Assembly (NCBI RefSeq): GCF_000424385.1 | Contig: NZ_AUJU01000017.1 | Coordinates: 1 to 64,000 of the forward strand | DNA: 64,000 bases | Direction: 5' to 3' | Origin: Butyrivibrio sp. LC3010 | GTDB taxonomy: Bacteria; Bacillota; Clostridia; Lachnospirales; Lachnospiraceae | Shown: positions 44,471-53,903 of the stretch, in pieces | Layout of the letters: every line of letters begins with the position of its first letter | Position numbering within the stretch: position 1 is the first letter of the stretch | The notes under the pieces: generated by a model | What the model was told of the DNA's origin: nothing | What the model saw: the letters and a program-made list of their open reading frames with translations, nothing else | The model's database searches: none | Position numbers and translations under genes: made by a program

Positions 44471-46014
44471 TAAGAATTAATTTTAATAGAATTAAAGGGC
44501 CTTTAGCGGCTCTGATGATGACAGCTTTGTTGTGTGGGTGCGCCAAAGCTGATCAAAATGATAAAATGGTGACAGAGCAGGATACGCAGGGAGGCGAGCC
44601 TGCTCTAAATGTCGTATATGATGTTCCTGTAAGTATTCCAAGTGCTTTAGTGGATCAGAACGGCTATAGAACCGGTGCCGAGAAGGCAGTAATATTTAAA
44701 GGTAATGATCTTCCTGATAAGTTTTATGTTTATAATCTGGATAATGAACTTGAATATACAGGTCAGATGAGGACAACTAATCACGATGATGAAGGTGTTG
44801 AAATTAAAGAAGGCTATTTTTCTGACCTGATAGAGGATGGATCTTATTATATTTATGCTGATAAGATTGGAAGTTCATATGCCTTTAGAATTCAGAATGA
44901 TCTGTACGATGACATTTTTAATGAAGCCTGTAAAAAGTATTACAAAAACAGATGTGGGATGCTGATCTCTGAGGAATTTAGCGGTGAAGAAGCACATGCG
45001 GCATGCCATACAACAGAGGCTCATCTTCAGGAGAATCCGGCCAGGAAGCTGGATGTTTCCGGGGGATGGCACCTTAATTCTCAGGCTGACAGAGATACAG
45101 TACTTGGATGCAAGATAGCTCAAAATCTGCTTCTTGCTTATGAGATGAATCCAAATGCTATTACAGATGATTCAGGAATACCGGAAAGTGGAAATGGAAT
45201 ACCGGATCTTCTTGATGAGGTAAAATATGAGGTTGACTGGCTCATCAAAATGCAGGATGAGAGAACAGGCGGGGTTTATGGCTCTGCCCTTACTATAAGA
45301 GATGAATCTGATGACTTAATGCAGGCAGAAGTCGAGATAACTCCCATTACAATGGAAGCGACAATAAGATTTGCCACGCTGTTGGCTGATTTTAGTTATT
45401 TATATCAGAGCTATGATTCTGATTTTGCCACCAATTGTTTAAAATGTGCTGACAGAGCATACAATCTTTATGCAGGTAAAGAAAATGTAAGAGAAAATGC
45501 TGAGGGTTTTTATGCAGCAGCGCAGCTGTATAGGGCCACAGGTGCTTCAAATTATGAGCAGGTTCTTACATCTTATTTTGGGTCAGATGGATTTGAGTCT
45601 CTTTTTAGAAGTAATGAAGATATATTTCTTGGAGGCATAACCTATATTTCTACAAATCAGAAAGTGAATGTAGATGTATGTTCTAAAATAATGAAGCTTT
45701 TGATGGCAAAAACCACAGATATTGTTGATGCTGCAAGGAGCTCTGAGTATATGGTAACAAGTGAAGACCATGAGCAGCTTCTGGATGATATGAGAACTAT
45801 AACAATTACGGATCATATAATATATAATTATGAGTATACTACTATTATAGAAAATCATGCGCATTACCTTATGGGTAGAAATCCCGAGGCTATTAATTAT
45901 GTAACAGATACTACTGAGAGAACCTATAAGGACTCTGATGAAGCTCTGGGAATAATGAACCAGCCGCTGCTTAATGCGAAATTTATTTTTATGTTGAGTG
46001 TGATTAAAGAATAA
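44467..46014 (+). CDS. GH9-like lipoprotein, probably catalytically degenerate
   Basis: 515 residues: lipobox CGC near residue 20, a CelD-type N-terminal Ig-like domain (about 55-140, [18 protein letters not shown]), and a GH9 (alpha/alpha) barrel (about 150-510, [30 protein letters not shown]). In place of the catalytic DAGD block after GGWH it has LNSQAD (about 203-208), so the conserved aspartates are missing; the C-terminal [14 protein letters not shown] block still holds a Glu, and the usual HHR segment is absent. Likely a binding or regulatory pseudoenzyme, or an enzyme of changed specificity. Its ATG overlaps the hydratase stop, suggesting coupled translation. Confidence 0.8.
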   Translation: MIRINFNRIKGPLAALMMTALLCGCAKADQNDKMVTEQDTQGGEPALNVVYDVPVSIPSALVDQNGYRTGAEKAVIFKGNDLPDKFYVYNLDNELEYTGQMRTTNHDDEGVEIKEGYFSDLIEDGSYYIYADKIGSSYAFRIQNDLYDDIFNEACKKYYKNRCGMLISEEFSGEEAHAACHTTEAHLQENPARKLDVSGGWHLNSQADRDTVLGCKIAQNLLLAYEMNPNAITDDSGIPESGNGIPDLLDEVKYEVDWLIKMQDERTGGVYGSALTIRDESDDLMQAEVEITPITMEATIRFATLLADFSYLYQSYDSDFATNCLKCADRAYNLYAGKENVRENAEGFYAAAQLYRATGASNYEQVLTSYFGSDGFESLFRSNEDIFLGGITYISTNQKVNVDVCSKIMKLLMAKTTDIVDAARSSEYMVTSEDHEQLLDDMRTITITDHIIYNYEYTTIIENHAHYLMGRNPEAINYVTDTTERTYKDSDEALGIMNQPLLNAKFIFMLSVIKE

Positions 46015-46101
46015 TACTGTATTATGTTCTTATGAAAACTGCTGTATCCGCGGATTTTGCAATATCGTTTAGGGTATATTATTTATACACAGAGGAATAT
46101 T

Positions 46102-46890
46102 ATGAACACAGAAATAGATGGTTTAAAAATATATTACAGGGATGAAGGCGAGGGACCGCTGCTTATTCTGCTACATGGATGGGGTTCAAACGTGGATCTT
46201 TTTGACGGAATATTCAGATTTGCTTCAAAAAAATACCATGTAGTTGGAATGGATATGCCAGGCTTTGGAAAAAGCGATGAGCCAAAAGACTCATGGGAAG
46301 TCAGCGATTTTGTGACTTTTGTTATCCATTTTATTAAGAAGCTTTACCCTGATGAGAAAGAAATAATGTTTTTGGGCCATTCAATGGGCGGCAGAGTCAT
46401 AATAAAAATGATAGGAACAAAGACTGAAGAGGAGCTTGGATTTAGGATTCCGAGAGTGATTCTTACGGATAGTGCAGGTATAAAGCCTGTACCATCAGGA
46501 AAACAGTCAGGCAGAACGAAACGGTATAAGTTCTATAAAAATGTTTTGATAAAAACCGGTATAGCCAAAGCATTCCCTAATACATTGGAAAATCTGAAAA
46601 AGAAATTCGGATCAGCAGACTATGCAGCTGCATCACCTGTGATGAGAGGAAGTCTGGTAAAGGTTGTTAATGAGGACCTTACCCAATATATGCCAAGTGT
46701 AAATATGCCGGCTTTACTTATCTGGGGGGATCAGGATACTGCAACACCTCTCTCTGATGGAAAGAAGATGGAGGAGCTTATGCCTGAAGCAGGGCTCGCC
46801 GTTATACCGGGAGCAGGGCATTATTCGTTTTTAGATAATCAATATATGTATAACAAAATCTTGGGAAGCTTCCTGAAGATTGAAATGTAG
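46102..46890 (+). CDS. Alpha/beta-fold hydrolase
   Basis: 262 residues. The hydrolase core shows LILLHGWGSN (oxyanion loop), GMDMPGFGKSDEP, the nucleophile elbow GHSMGG (Ser near 93), WGDQDTATPL (acid) and GAGHYSFLD (His). The catalytic triad is therefore complete; substrate unknown, small esters or lactones possible. GAGG precedes ATG 46102; the longer upstream frame lacks a ribosome site. It is the first of a co-directional run with the MurF-like, DUF6020-like and Ddl genes (15-base gap to the MurF-like gene). Confidence 0.88.
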   Translation: MNTEIDGLKIYYRDEGEGPLLILLHGWGSNVDLFDGIFRFASKKYHVVGMDMPGFGKSDEPKDSWEVSDFVTFVIHFIKKLYPDEKEIMFLGHSMGGRVIIKMIGTKTEEELGFRIPRVILTDSAGIKPVPSGKQSGRTKRYKFYKNVLIKTGIAKAFPNTLENLKKKFGSADYAAASPVMRGSLVKVVNEDLTQYMPSVNMPALLIWGDQDTATPLSDGKKMEELMPEAGLAVIPGAGHYSFLDNQYMYNKILGSFLKIEM

Positions 46891-46905
46891 AACCGAGGAA
46901 AACAA

Positions 46906-48564
46906 ATGAATATTTTTATTTCTGTTATATATTTAGTTGCCTATCTGGCAGTGGTAGTACTTGGACTTAGACATTATACTCATATGCTACAGCTTTCATC
47001 CTATCAGTTTCAGGGATATTTCAGGTATCTTAGGTCAAAACCGCAGCGATACGGATTACATGTCGGATTTTTATTCCTTACGATAATTGCCGGATTTCTG
47101 GGAAGTAACAGCACTGCAAGATTAATAAGAATCCTGTCGCTGGTATTTCTGATCTTTCTTATATTCCAGTATATTCCGCATAAGGCAAAGAAGAAGTTTG
47201 TGATTACTAAAAGAGTACAGAGGCTTTTTGTTACTTATGCTGTATTGTTAATTATATTTGCAGTATCAGCGGTGTTCCTTCTTGTTACATCAAAAGAAGC
47301 TCTTTCAGGTTTCTTTATTGCGACTAAGAATAGTGTGACCAATTTCACGTTTGATACGAATGGAAGAAGAGGAGTGGCTTTCCTGCTTATTGCTATATAT
47401 GTCGGACTTCTTCCGCTTGTTGTTGCGCTGGCTAATTTAATCAACAAACCAATTGAGAAGAAAGTAAATGACTGGTTTATACATGATGCTCAGAGAATTT
47501 TAAAAGAGCATCCCGGTATCAGAATTATAGGTATTACCGGTAGCTATGGTAAGACCAGTGTAAAGTATTACTTGTGGACTTTGCTTTCAGAGGGGTTCAG
47601 AGTTCTTATGACTCCTGAGAGCTATAACACTCCCATGGGAGTTGTGCGTACTATACGTGAACAGCTTACACCGATGCATGAAATATTTATCTGTGAGATG
47701 GGAGCAAGACATGTTCATGATATAAAGGAAATCACGGACATAGTTCATCCTGACGATGGAATGCTTACATCGATTGGACCGCAGCATTTGGAGACATTTC
47801 ATTCTATAGAGAATATTGTTGATACGAAGCTCGAACTTTTTGACGCAGTCCAGGAGAAGAGCAGCCAGGGATTAAAATTTGCTAATGGTGATAATGAACT
47901 GATAAGAAATAACATTCGCCATAAAAATGTCATCCTTTACGGTATTAGTGAGGTATGTGATTACAGGGCTACGAATGTTAAGTATTCATCTGATGGCGCG
48001 AGCTTTACCGTTACAGCTCCTAACGGGGATACGGCAGATTTTTCAATGAAGCTTTTAGGCGAGCACAATGTCACAAATGTTACCGGTGCTATTGCTATGG
48101 CACATACGATGGGGATTCCCATGGGTAAACTTAAAATGGCAGTACGAAGGATTACACCTGCTCCGCACAGACAAGAGCTTAAGAAGCATGGAAATATTAG
48201 TATAATTGATGATGCATATAATTCAAATCCTATGGGAGCAAGGAGAGCTCTGGACACATTGTCAAAATTTGAAGATAGTGTAAGGATTCTTGTTACACCG
48301 GGTATGGTTGAACTTGGTGAAAAAGAAGCTGAATACAACAAGGAATTTGGAAAGCAGGCAGCAGAAGCCGCAGACTATATAATCTTAGTGGGCAGTGAGC
48401 ACACAAAGCCCATCAGGGAAGGCGCTTTGGAAGCAGGCTTTTCAGAAGATAAGTTATTTGTAAAGGAAGGTCTTAAGGAAGCAACAGATCTTATGTATGA
48501 GATTGATGCAGGTAAGCAAAAGGTTATTCTTTTGGAAAATGATCTTCCGGACAATTATCTCTAA
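46906..48564 (+). CDS. Membrane-anchored MurF-like ligase
   Basis: 552 residues. Residues 1 to about 175 contain about four membrane helices and replace the usual small substrate-binding domain of MurF. From about 200 the Mur ligase core follows: P-loop GITGSYGKTS (about 209-218), FICEMGARH, HLETFHS, IIDDAYNSNPMGARRAL and GEK-type block near 465. MurF adds D-Ala-D-Ala to UDP-MurNAc-tripeptide; ddl lies two genes downstream, supporting a cell-wall role. The membrane part suggests action at the membrane or a variant substrate. Confidence 0.85.
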   Translation: MNIFISVIYLVAYLAVVVLGLRHYTHMLQLSSYQFQGYFRYLRSKPQRYGLHVGFLFLTIIAGFLGSNSTARLIRILSLVFLIFLIFQYIPHKAKKKFVITKRVQRLFVTYAVLLIIFAVSAVFLLVTSKEALSGFFIATKNSVTNFTFDTNGRRGVAFLLIAIYVGLLPLVVALANLINKPIEKKVNDWFIHDAQRILKEHPGIRIIGITGSYGKTSVKYYLWTLLSEGFRVLMTPESYNTPMGVVRTIREQLTPMHEIFICEMGARHVHDIKEITDIVHPDDGMLTSIGPQHLETFHSIENIVDTKLELFDAVQEKSSQGLKFANGDNELIRNNIRHKNVILYGISEVCDYRATNVKYSSDGASFTVTAPNGDTADFSMKLLGEHNVTNVTGAIAMAHTMGIPMGKLKMAVRRITPAPHRQELKKHGNISIIDDAYNSNPMGARRALDTLSKFEDSVRILVTPGMVELGEKEAEYNKEFGKQAAEAADYIILVGSEHTKPIREGALEAGFSEDKLFVKEGLKEATDLMYEIDAGKQKVILLENDLPDNYL

Positions 48565-48588
48565 AATTTTAGAACAGTAAGGATAAAA

Positions 48589-50271
48589 ATGAAGCAGGAG
48601 AAAAGTCTTATTTTAAAAAGGACACTCTTTGGTGGAGGAGAAAAGGCGGTAGCATTGGATGCTGCCTTTTCTGTTATTATGTCCCTGATAACTGTATTTA
48701 ACAAAAATGCTGTAGACGATCATCTTTTTCTGGACAGGTTTATTGTACGTCGATATATAGTCCTGTTTTTTGTGTATACAGCTATGTTTTATGCGGCAGT
48801 AAGAATAATAGAATTTCTGGTTAGTAATGAAAAATCAAAAGCAACAGCTTCATCATCTGTGGAGATCTCCCGTTTAAAGCAGGCTGTTATGATGTTTTTG
48901 GCGTGGGTTCCATATCTTATAATTTTTCTTCCCGGTGTAGCGAACTATGATACAGTAAATCAGGTTAATGACTTTTTTGACGGTGTGGCACCTGTTCCGT
49001 TTGGATTTATTGAAGGACAGGAGACTGTAAATGTCTTTCTTAATGCCCATCATCCGATAGTTCCAACTTTCATCTTTTCATTTTTTATAGGAATCGGGAG
49101 ATTCTTCGGAAGCGCAACAGCCGGATTTTTATTATACATATTATGTCAGATGGCACTTGGTGCAATTCTGATTTCCGGTATTTTGGATGATTTGTACAAT
49201 AATGCAGAGACAAATAATGGAAGATATCTGATCAAAGCAGTAAGAGTATTTTTTATGTTCATGCCTTTCATACCGATGTACATGATCTGCATGTTGAAAA
49301 ACACTATGCATAGTCTGCTGTTTATTCTCTTCATCTATAGTCTTTATAGATATTTTGCAGGGATGGATAGTAAACCAGCAAAATCCTGGATACTTTTCCT
49401 TTTGATATTATTGATGCTTTGCGTGACTCTGAATACCGGCGTTTATGTAGTGCTATTTACAGGCATTGCCACACTTTTTATTAAAGACAGGAACCGGTAC
49501 AAAATAATTCTGGTTTCAATGATCAGCATGGTAGTATGGTTTGTAATATTTCCAAAGGTTGTATACCCTGCATTAAATGTCTATCCGGGAGGTAAGCAGG
49601 AACTTTATGGAACGATCTTCCATCAGACTGCAAGACTTGTCCGTGATAACGAAGAGGAGTTTACAGAAGAAGATAAGAAAATTATTGATGCTGTTCTGGA
49701 TTATGAAAAAATAAAGGAGAACTTCTCTTTTGAAGCTACAGATCCTGTAAAAGATACATTTAAACTCAGTGCAAGTGACAGAGACATAAGTGAATACTTA
49801 AAGTTATGGTTCAGGATGGGACTGAGACATCCTATAGTATATCTGAGAGCTACATTTTCTATCTGTGGGAATTTCTTTTCTCCCGGAGCCGGAATACAGG
49901 TTTTTGGGGATATTCCTATGGCAGCAGGAGTTTTTGGGGAAATACATCATATATTACCCAGAGTATTGGGAGACAGACTGATCTCGCTTTATTATAAGAT
50001 TTCACTATTGCCGGTAATAAGGCTGCTTTTCTCTCAGGTACTATACTCCTTCTGGATACCTGTTTATTTATTTTATTATATGGTTATTAGAGAAAAAGTA
50101 CTAAACAAAAATGGCAGAAAGCGACCTGAGCTGATTATCTTGGTACCGCTTTTTGTATCGGTGTTGTTTTTGGTTGTCAGTCCGATGAATTACAGTAGAT
50201 ACGCGCTATGCCTGATATTCGCATCACCGATCATACTTGCCATGGCTGGGGTTAAAAATAAAAGAAGTTGA
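48589..50271 (+). CDS. Large polytopic membrane protein, DUF6020-like
   Basis: 560 residues, about twelve membrane helices. Extracytoplasmic loops hold FLPGVANYDTVNQVNDFFDG and a long charged segment (about 350-400). The layout resembles GT-C-type glycosyltransferases and DUF6020 proteins of Lachnospiraceae; no catalytic residues can be named with certainty. Located between the MurF-like gene (24-base gap) and ddl, a role in envelope glycan assembly is plausible. Recognition is from overall pattern. Confidence 0.68.
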   Translation: MKQEKSLILKRTLFGGGEKAVALDAAFSVIMSLITVFNKNAVDDHLFLDRFIVRRYIVLFFVYTAMFYAAVRIIEFLVSNEKSKATASSSVEISRLKQAVMMFLAWVPYLIIFLPGVANYDTVNQVNDFFDGVAPVPFGFIEGQETVNVFLNAHHPIVPTFIFSFFIGIGRFFGSATAGFLLYILCQMALGAILISGILDDLYNNAETNNGRYLIKAVRVFFMFMPFIPMYMICMLKNTMHSLLFILFIYSLYRYFAGMDSKPAKSWILFLLILLMLCVTLNTGVYVVLFTGIATLFIKDRNRYKIILVSMISMVVWFVIFPKVVYPALNVYPGGKQELYGTIFHQTARLVRDNEEEFTEEDKKIIDAVLDYEKIKENFSFEATDPVKDTFKLSASDRDISEYLKLWFRMGLRHPIVYLRATFSICGNFFSPGAGIQVFGDIPMAAGVFGEIHHILPRVLGDRLISLYYKISLLPVIRLLFSQVLYSFWIPVYLFYYMVIREKVLNKNGRKRPELIILVPLFVSVLFLVVSPMNYSRYALCLIFASPIILAMAGVKNKRS

Positions 50272-50341
50272 AATTTTTGCAGATAAGTCTATACTTTTGG
50301 TGTATGACTTTAAAAGATGTTTTTGAAAGGAAGTGTTAATT

Positions 50342-51556
50342 TTGAAATTAAAGCTTGCAGTTCTCTTTGGAGGAAAAAGTACAGAGCATGAGATTTCCAT
50401 CATCTCAGCTATTCAGGCTATAGGATATATAAATAGAGATAAGTATGATGTTATTCCGGTATACATGACCAAGGATAATGACTTCTATGTTGGTGAGAGC
50501 ATGGATAAGATCGAGGAGTATACACATATTCCGGAGCTTTTAAACAAGAGCACCAAGGTTGTCTGGATAAAAGAAGGAAACAAAGTCAATCTTGTCCGTT
50601 ATCCAATGAAGAAGTTTGGTAATAATATCATTACCAGCGTGGACATTGCTTTTCCTATCGTACACGGAACTAACGTAGAGGACGGAGTTCTTACCGGATT
50701 TTTACAGACATTGGGACTTCCTGTTGTTGGCTGTGATGTTCTTTCTTCAGCAGTTGGAATGAATAAATATGTAATGAAGACAGTGCTCAAGGACAATGGA
50801 ATATCTGTTCTTGATTGCAAGTGCTATACCTGGACAGATTATGAGGATGCTGAAGGTTTGATGGATAAGATTGAATCGAATTTCAAGTATCCTGTGATCA
50901 TTAAACCTATAAATCTTGGTTCAAGTATCGGAATATCCAAGGCCGGAAACAGACAGCAGCTTACCGAGGCTCTTGAGCTGGCATTTGAGTTTTCAAAGAA
51001 AATTCTGGTTGAGCCTGCTATCGTTAAACTTAAGGAAATCAACTGTTCAGTCCTTGGTGATTATGAAAATGCTGAGGCGTCAGAATGTGAAGAGCCTGTA
51101 AATTCAGATGATATTTTATCATTTGAGGATAAATATATCGGTGGCTCAGGTTCAAAGGGAGCAAAGACAGGCGGAGCAAAGAGTGGCGGATCCAAGGGTA
51201 TGGCAAGCCTTAAGAGAAAAATACCTGCAAATATAACTGATGAGCAGAGATCTGAAGTTCGCAGAATGGCTGTAGATGCATTTAAGTGTCTTGGCTGCAG
51301 CGGAGTTTCAAGAATAGACTTTATGCTGGATGAGGAGACAGGAAAAATCTACCTCAACGAGATCAATACTATTCCGGGATCATTATCTTTCTATTTATGG
51401 GAGCCCCTTGGAAAGAAGTATTCTCAGCTGCTTGATGATATGATAGAAATTGCAATTAAACAGGATCGTGAGAACCATAAGCTTGTATTCTCATTTGAGA
51501 CTAACGTTCTTGAAGGAGTTAAGCTTGGTGGTGGTTCTAAGGGAAGCAAAATGTGA
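50342..51556 (+). CDS. ddl: D-alanine--D-alanine ligase with Gly/Lys/Ser-rich insert
   Basis: About 404 residues, larger than the common 300-370. ATP-grasp ligase: LAVLFGGKSTEHEIS (N-terminal Gly loop), FPIVHGTNVEDGVLTGFLQ, YPVIIKPINLGSSIGI (ATP loop) and FMLDEETGKIYLNEINTIPG (metal-binding Glu/Asn). Between DKY and KGMASLKRKIP, in the omega-loop region, is an insert of repeating Gly-Ser-Lys (about 266-288), echoed in the tail GGGSKGSKM. TTG 50342 after AAAGGAAG is chosen; the GTG at 50333 directly abuts the ribosome site. Makes the dipeptide for MurF. Confidence 0.92.
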   Translation: MKLKLAVLFGGKSTEHEISIISAIQAIGYINRDKYDVIPVYMTKDNDFYVGESMDKIEEYTHIPELLNKSTKVVWIKEGNKVNLVRYPMKKFGNNIITSVDIAFPIVHGTNVEDGVLTGFLQTLGLPVVGCDVLSSAVGMNKYVMKTVLKDNGISVLDCKCYTWTDYEDAEGLMDKIESNFKYPVIIKPINLGSSIGISKAGNRQQLTEALELAFEFSKKILVEPAIVKLKEINCSVLGDYENAEASECEEPVNSDDILSFEDKYIGGSGSKGAKTGGAKSGGSKGMASLKRKIPANITDEQRSEVRRMAVDAFKCLGCSGVSRIDFMLDEETGKIYLNEINTIPGSLSFYLWEPLGKKYSQLLDDMIEIAIKQDRENHKLVFSFETNVLEGVKLGGGSKGSKM

Positions 51557-51567
51557 TTTTCTTTACG

Positions 51568-51621
51568 AGTGTCTTGGCTGGATGATTCGTAATTAAATCA
51601 AAAGTCATCAAGACAAGATAC
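51568..51621. repeat. Palindromic repeat family, copy D (short internal-deletion form)
   Basis: About 54 bases with imperfect arms TCTTGGCTGGATGA and TCATCAAGACAAGA around TTCGTAATTAAATCAAAAG, a 20-plus-base string also found in the right arm of copy C. The central core with the inner stem is missing. Confidence 0.65.
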
Positions 51622-51630
51622 CAGGAGCGA

Positions 51631-51665
51631 AAAAATAAGGCGTTATACCAACGCCTTATTTTTTT
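51631..51665. terminator. Bidirectional terminator between ddl and plsC
   Basis: AAATAAGGCGTT and AACGCCTTATTT perfect arms with T runs on both strands. The right arm lies inside the last codons of plsC, so coding and termination share bases. Confidence 0.88.
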
Positions 51666-52374
51666 GATATGTTTCCTGAATTAAATTGTGACAATAAGTT
51701 TCGATATTCTTCTTGTCCTCTGGAGAGAGGCCATCTATGTATATAGGCTTTCCATATTCGAGAACCACATGTGATCTCTTAATAAAAGGAAGATGATCCT
51801 CGAAGATCGCATTGGAATTATTTATGGTCATAGGAATTATAGGACAACCGGTTTTCTGAGCAATTTTAAAACTTCCTTTATGGAATGGAAGCATCTCGTC
51901 TGTACCGTTTCGTGTTCCTTCAGGATATATTGTGATTGAAATTCCATTCTTGACCTTATCAATTGCAGACAGGATAACTTCGAGTCCCTGTCTTATATCA
52001 GATCTGTCCAGGAAGAGGCAATCCATGTTTTTCATCCATTGGGATAGAACCGGAACCTTGATGATTTCTTTTTTGGCTATATATCCTGTAAGTCTTGGGA
52101 CTCTGGAATAACTAAGAACAATATCGAAGTAACTTCTATGATTTCCTACATATAGAACTGCTTTATCCTTTGGAACGTTTTCTTCTCCTATTACGGTAAG
52201 TTTGGCACCTGCCAGGAATGCTACACATCTAAAAGCCCAACTAACTATGCGAAGGGATGTTTTTTTCTTAATATCAATGTTGAACTTACCAATTATCCAA
52301 AGAACAAATTGTATAAGAATACTGCAAAGCAGAAATACAAGCAAAAATAAAAAAACTAAAATTAAACGTATCAT
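51643..52374 (-). CDS. plsC: 1-acyl-sn-glycerol-3-phosphate acyltransferase
   Basis: 243 residues. An N-terminal membrane helix (about 2-30) is followed by the acyltransferase motifs NHRSYFD (H-x4-D, about 80-86) and YPEGTRNG (about 150-157). It acylates lysophosphatidic acid to phosphatidic acid in phospholipid synthesis. GGAG precedes ATG 52374 by eight bases, so the longer frame start is rejected. Its divergent neighbour is pyrC, 85 bases away. Its 3' end overlaps a terminator hairpin. Confidence 0.92.
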   Translation of the reverse strand: MIRLILVFLFLLVFLLCSILIQFVLWIIGKFNIDIKKKTSLRIVSWAFRCVAFLAGAKLTVIGEENVPKDKAVLYVGNHRSYFDIVLSYSRVPRLTGYIAKKEIIKVPVLSQWMKNMDCLFLDRSDIRQGLEVILSAIDKVKNGISITIYPEGTRNGTDEMLPFHKGSFKIAQKTGCPIIPMTINNSNAIFEDHLPFIKRSHVVLEYGKPIYIDGLSPEDKKNIETYCHNLIQETYQKNKALV

Positions 52375-52459
52375 GAATGAATCTCCGACAAACATATAGT
52401 ATGATGTTATATTATACCACAATACGATAAGGAATAAGAATTCAGAAAAGGAAAACAAT

Positions 52460-53890
52460 ATGCTTCTAATAAAGAATGGAAGATTGATCGACCCTGCAAG
52501 TGGGATCGATGGTTACAGAGACATTTTGATAAACGATGGAAGAATTGTCAAAATAGGGTTTTGCGGTACACTTGATGACATGGCAAGTGAAGCATTATCA
52601 TACCTTAGCATGATGCAGATGGGCATTGAGCAGGCAGGTTATAAGGATAATGCAGATAACCGGTTTAATGCGGATAATTTTAGCGGACCAAAGCTGGATG
52701 AAATAGACGCAGGAGGAATGATTGTTGCTCCAGGCCTTGTAGATGCACATGTACATTTCAGAGATCCCGGATTTACCGATAAAGAGGATATAAATACCGG
52801 AGCCGAAGCTGCAAAAAAAGGTGGATTCACATCTGTTGTAATGATGGGGAATACAAAACCGTCCATGGATAATCCGGAGACAATAAGATATGCACTAAAA
52901 AAAGGTGAACAGACAGGTATCAGAGTCTTTACCTGTGGAAACATCACTAAAGGGATGGACGGAAAAGAACTTACGGATATGGAGGCTCTCTTAAAGGAAG
53001 GAGTTGTCCTTTTCACTGATGATGGAAAGCCTGTAATTGACGAGAAACTTATGAGAGAAGCTTGTTTAAAGGCAAAGGAACTGGGAAAAGTTCTAAGTCT
53101 TCATGAAGAGGATCCGTCCTTTATTACAGATAACGGTATCAATGCCGGAGAAGCTGCGGATGCCTTAGGAATAAAAGGATCTCCAAGAGAAGCTGAAATT
53201 GAAATGGTAAAAAGGGATATTGAGATAGCTAAAGAGACAGGCGCAGAGATTACCATTCAGCACATAAGTACAAGGGAAGCTGTTGAGATGATAAGAGAAG
53301 CCAGAAAGACTAATCCCGGGATACATGCGGAGGCAACACCTCATCATTTCACACTTACCGATTCTGCAGTCATAGAGCATAAAACCATGGCCAAGATGAA
53401 TCCGCCACTGAGAAAAGAGGCAGATCGTCTGGCTATTATAGAAGGTCTGGTGGATGGTACTATCGAAACCATTGCAACTGACCATGCTCCCCATACAAAG
53501 GAGGAGAAGGAAAGAGAAATCACAAAAGCTCCCAGCGGGATAATAGGTCTTGAGACATCTCTGGGGCTTGGCCTTAGAGAGCTTGTAAGTAAAGGTCATA
53601 TGGATATTATGACACTACTTTCAAGAATGACCTGTCAGCCTGCCCAAATTTATAACCTTAATGCCATTGTACCGGATATGGAGGATCCAATGGAGAATAT
53701 CTATCTTGCACTTCCGGTTGGCAGAATATATGAAGGCGGTCCGGCAGATATTGTGATTTTTTCAGACAAAGAAACCTGGAAAGTGGAAAGCTTTGCATCA
53801 AAAGCATCTAATTCACCATTTATAGGAGAGGAATTACCGGGGAAAATTCATTTCACTATATGTGCAGGAAAAATAGTTTATAAGAATTGA
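52460..53890 (+). CDS. pyrC: Dihydroorotase (class I) with an N-terminal insert
   Basis: 476 residues; family members are usually about 425-430. Metal-binding HVHFRDPG (about 96-103), ATPHHFTLTD with further His ligands, and IATDHAPHT with the catalytic Asp are all intact. It closes carbamoyl-aspartate to dihydroorotate. The extra length comes from about 45 residues after KIGFCGTLDDM (about 38-83: many Asn, Asp, Met), placed between two strands of the small beta domain. First of a pyrC-pyrK-pyrD cluster; 13 bases to pyrK. Confidence 0.94.
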   Translation: MLLIKNGRLIDPASGIDGYRDILINDGRIVKIGFCGTLDDMASEALSYLSMMQMGIEQAGYKDNADNRFNADNFSGPKLDEIDAGGMIVAPGLVDAHVHFRDPGFTDKEDINTGAEAAKKGGFTSVVMMGNTKPSMDNPETIRYALKKGEQTGIRVFTCGNITKGMDGKELTDMEALLKEGVVLFTDDGKPVIDEKLMREACLKAKELGKVLSLHEEDPSFITDNGINAGEAADALGIKGSPREAEIEMVKRDIEIAKETGAEITIQHISTREAVEMIREARKTNPGIHAEATPHHFTLTDSAVIEHKTMAKMNPPLRKEADRLAIIEGLVDGTIETIATDHAPHTKEEKEREITKAPSGIIGLETSLGLGLRELVSKGHMDIMTLLSRMTCQPAQIYNLNAIVPDMEDPMENIYLALPVGRIYEGGPADIVIFSDKETWKVESFASKASNSPFIGEELPGKIHFTICAGKIVYKN

Positions 53891-53903
53891 AAGGAAGAAG
53901 AAC

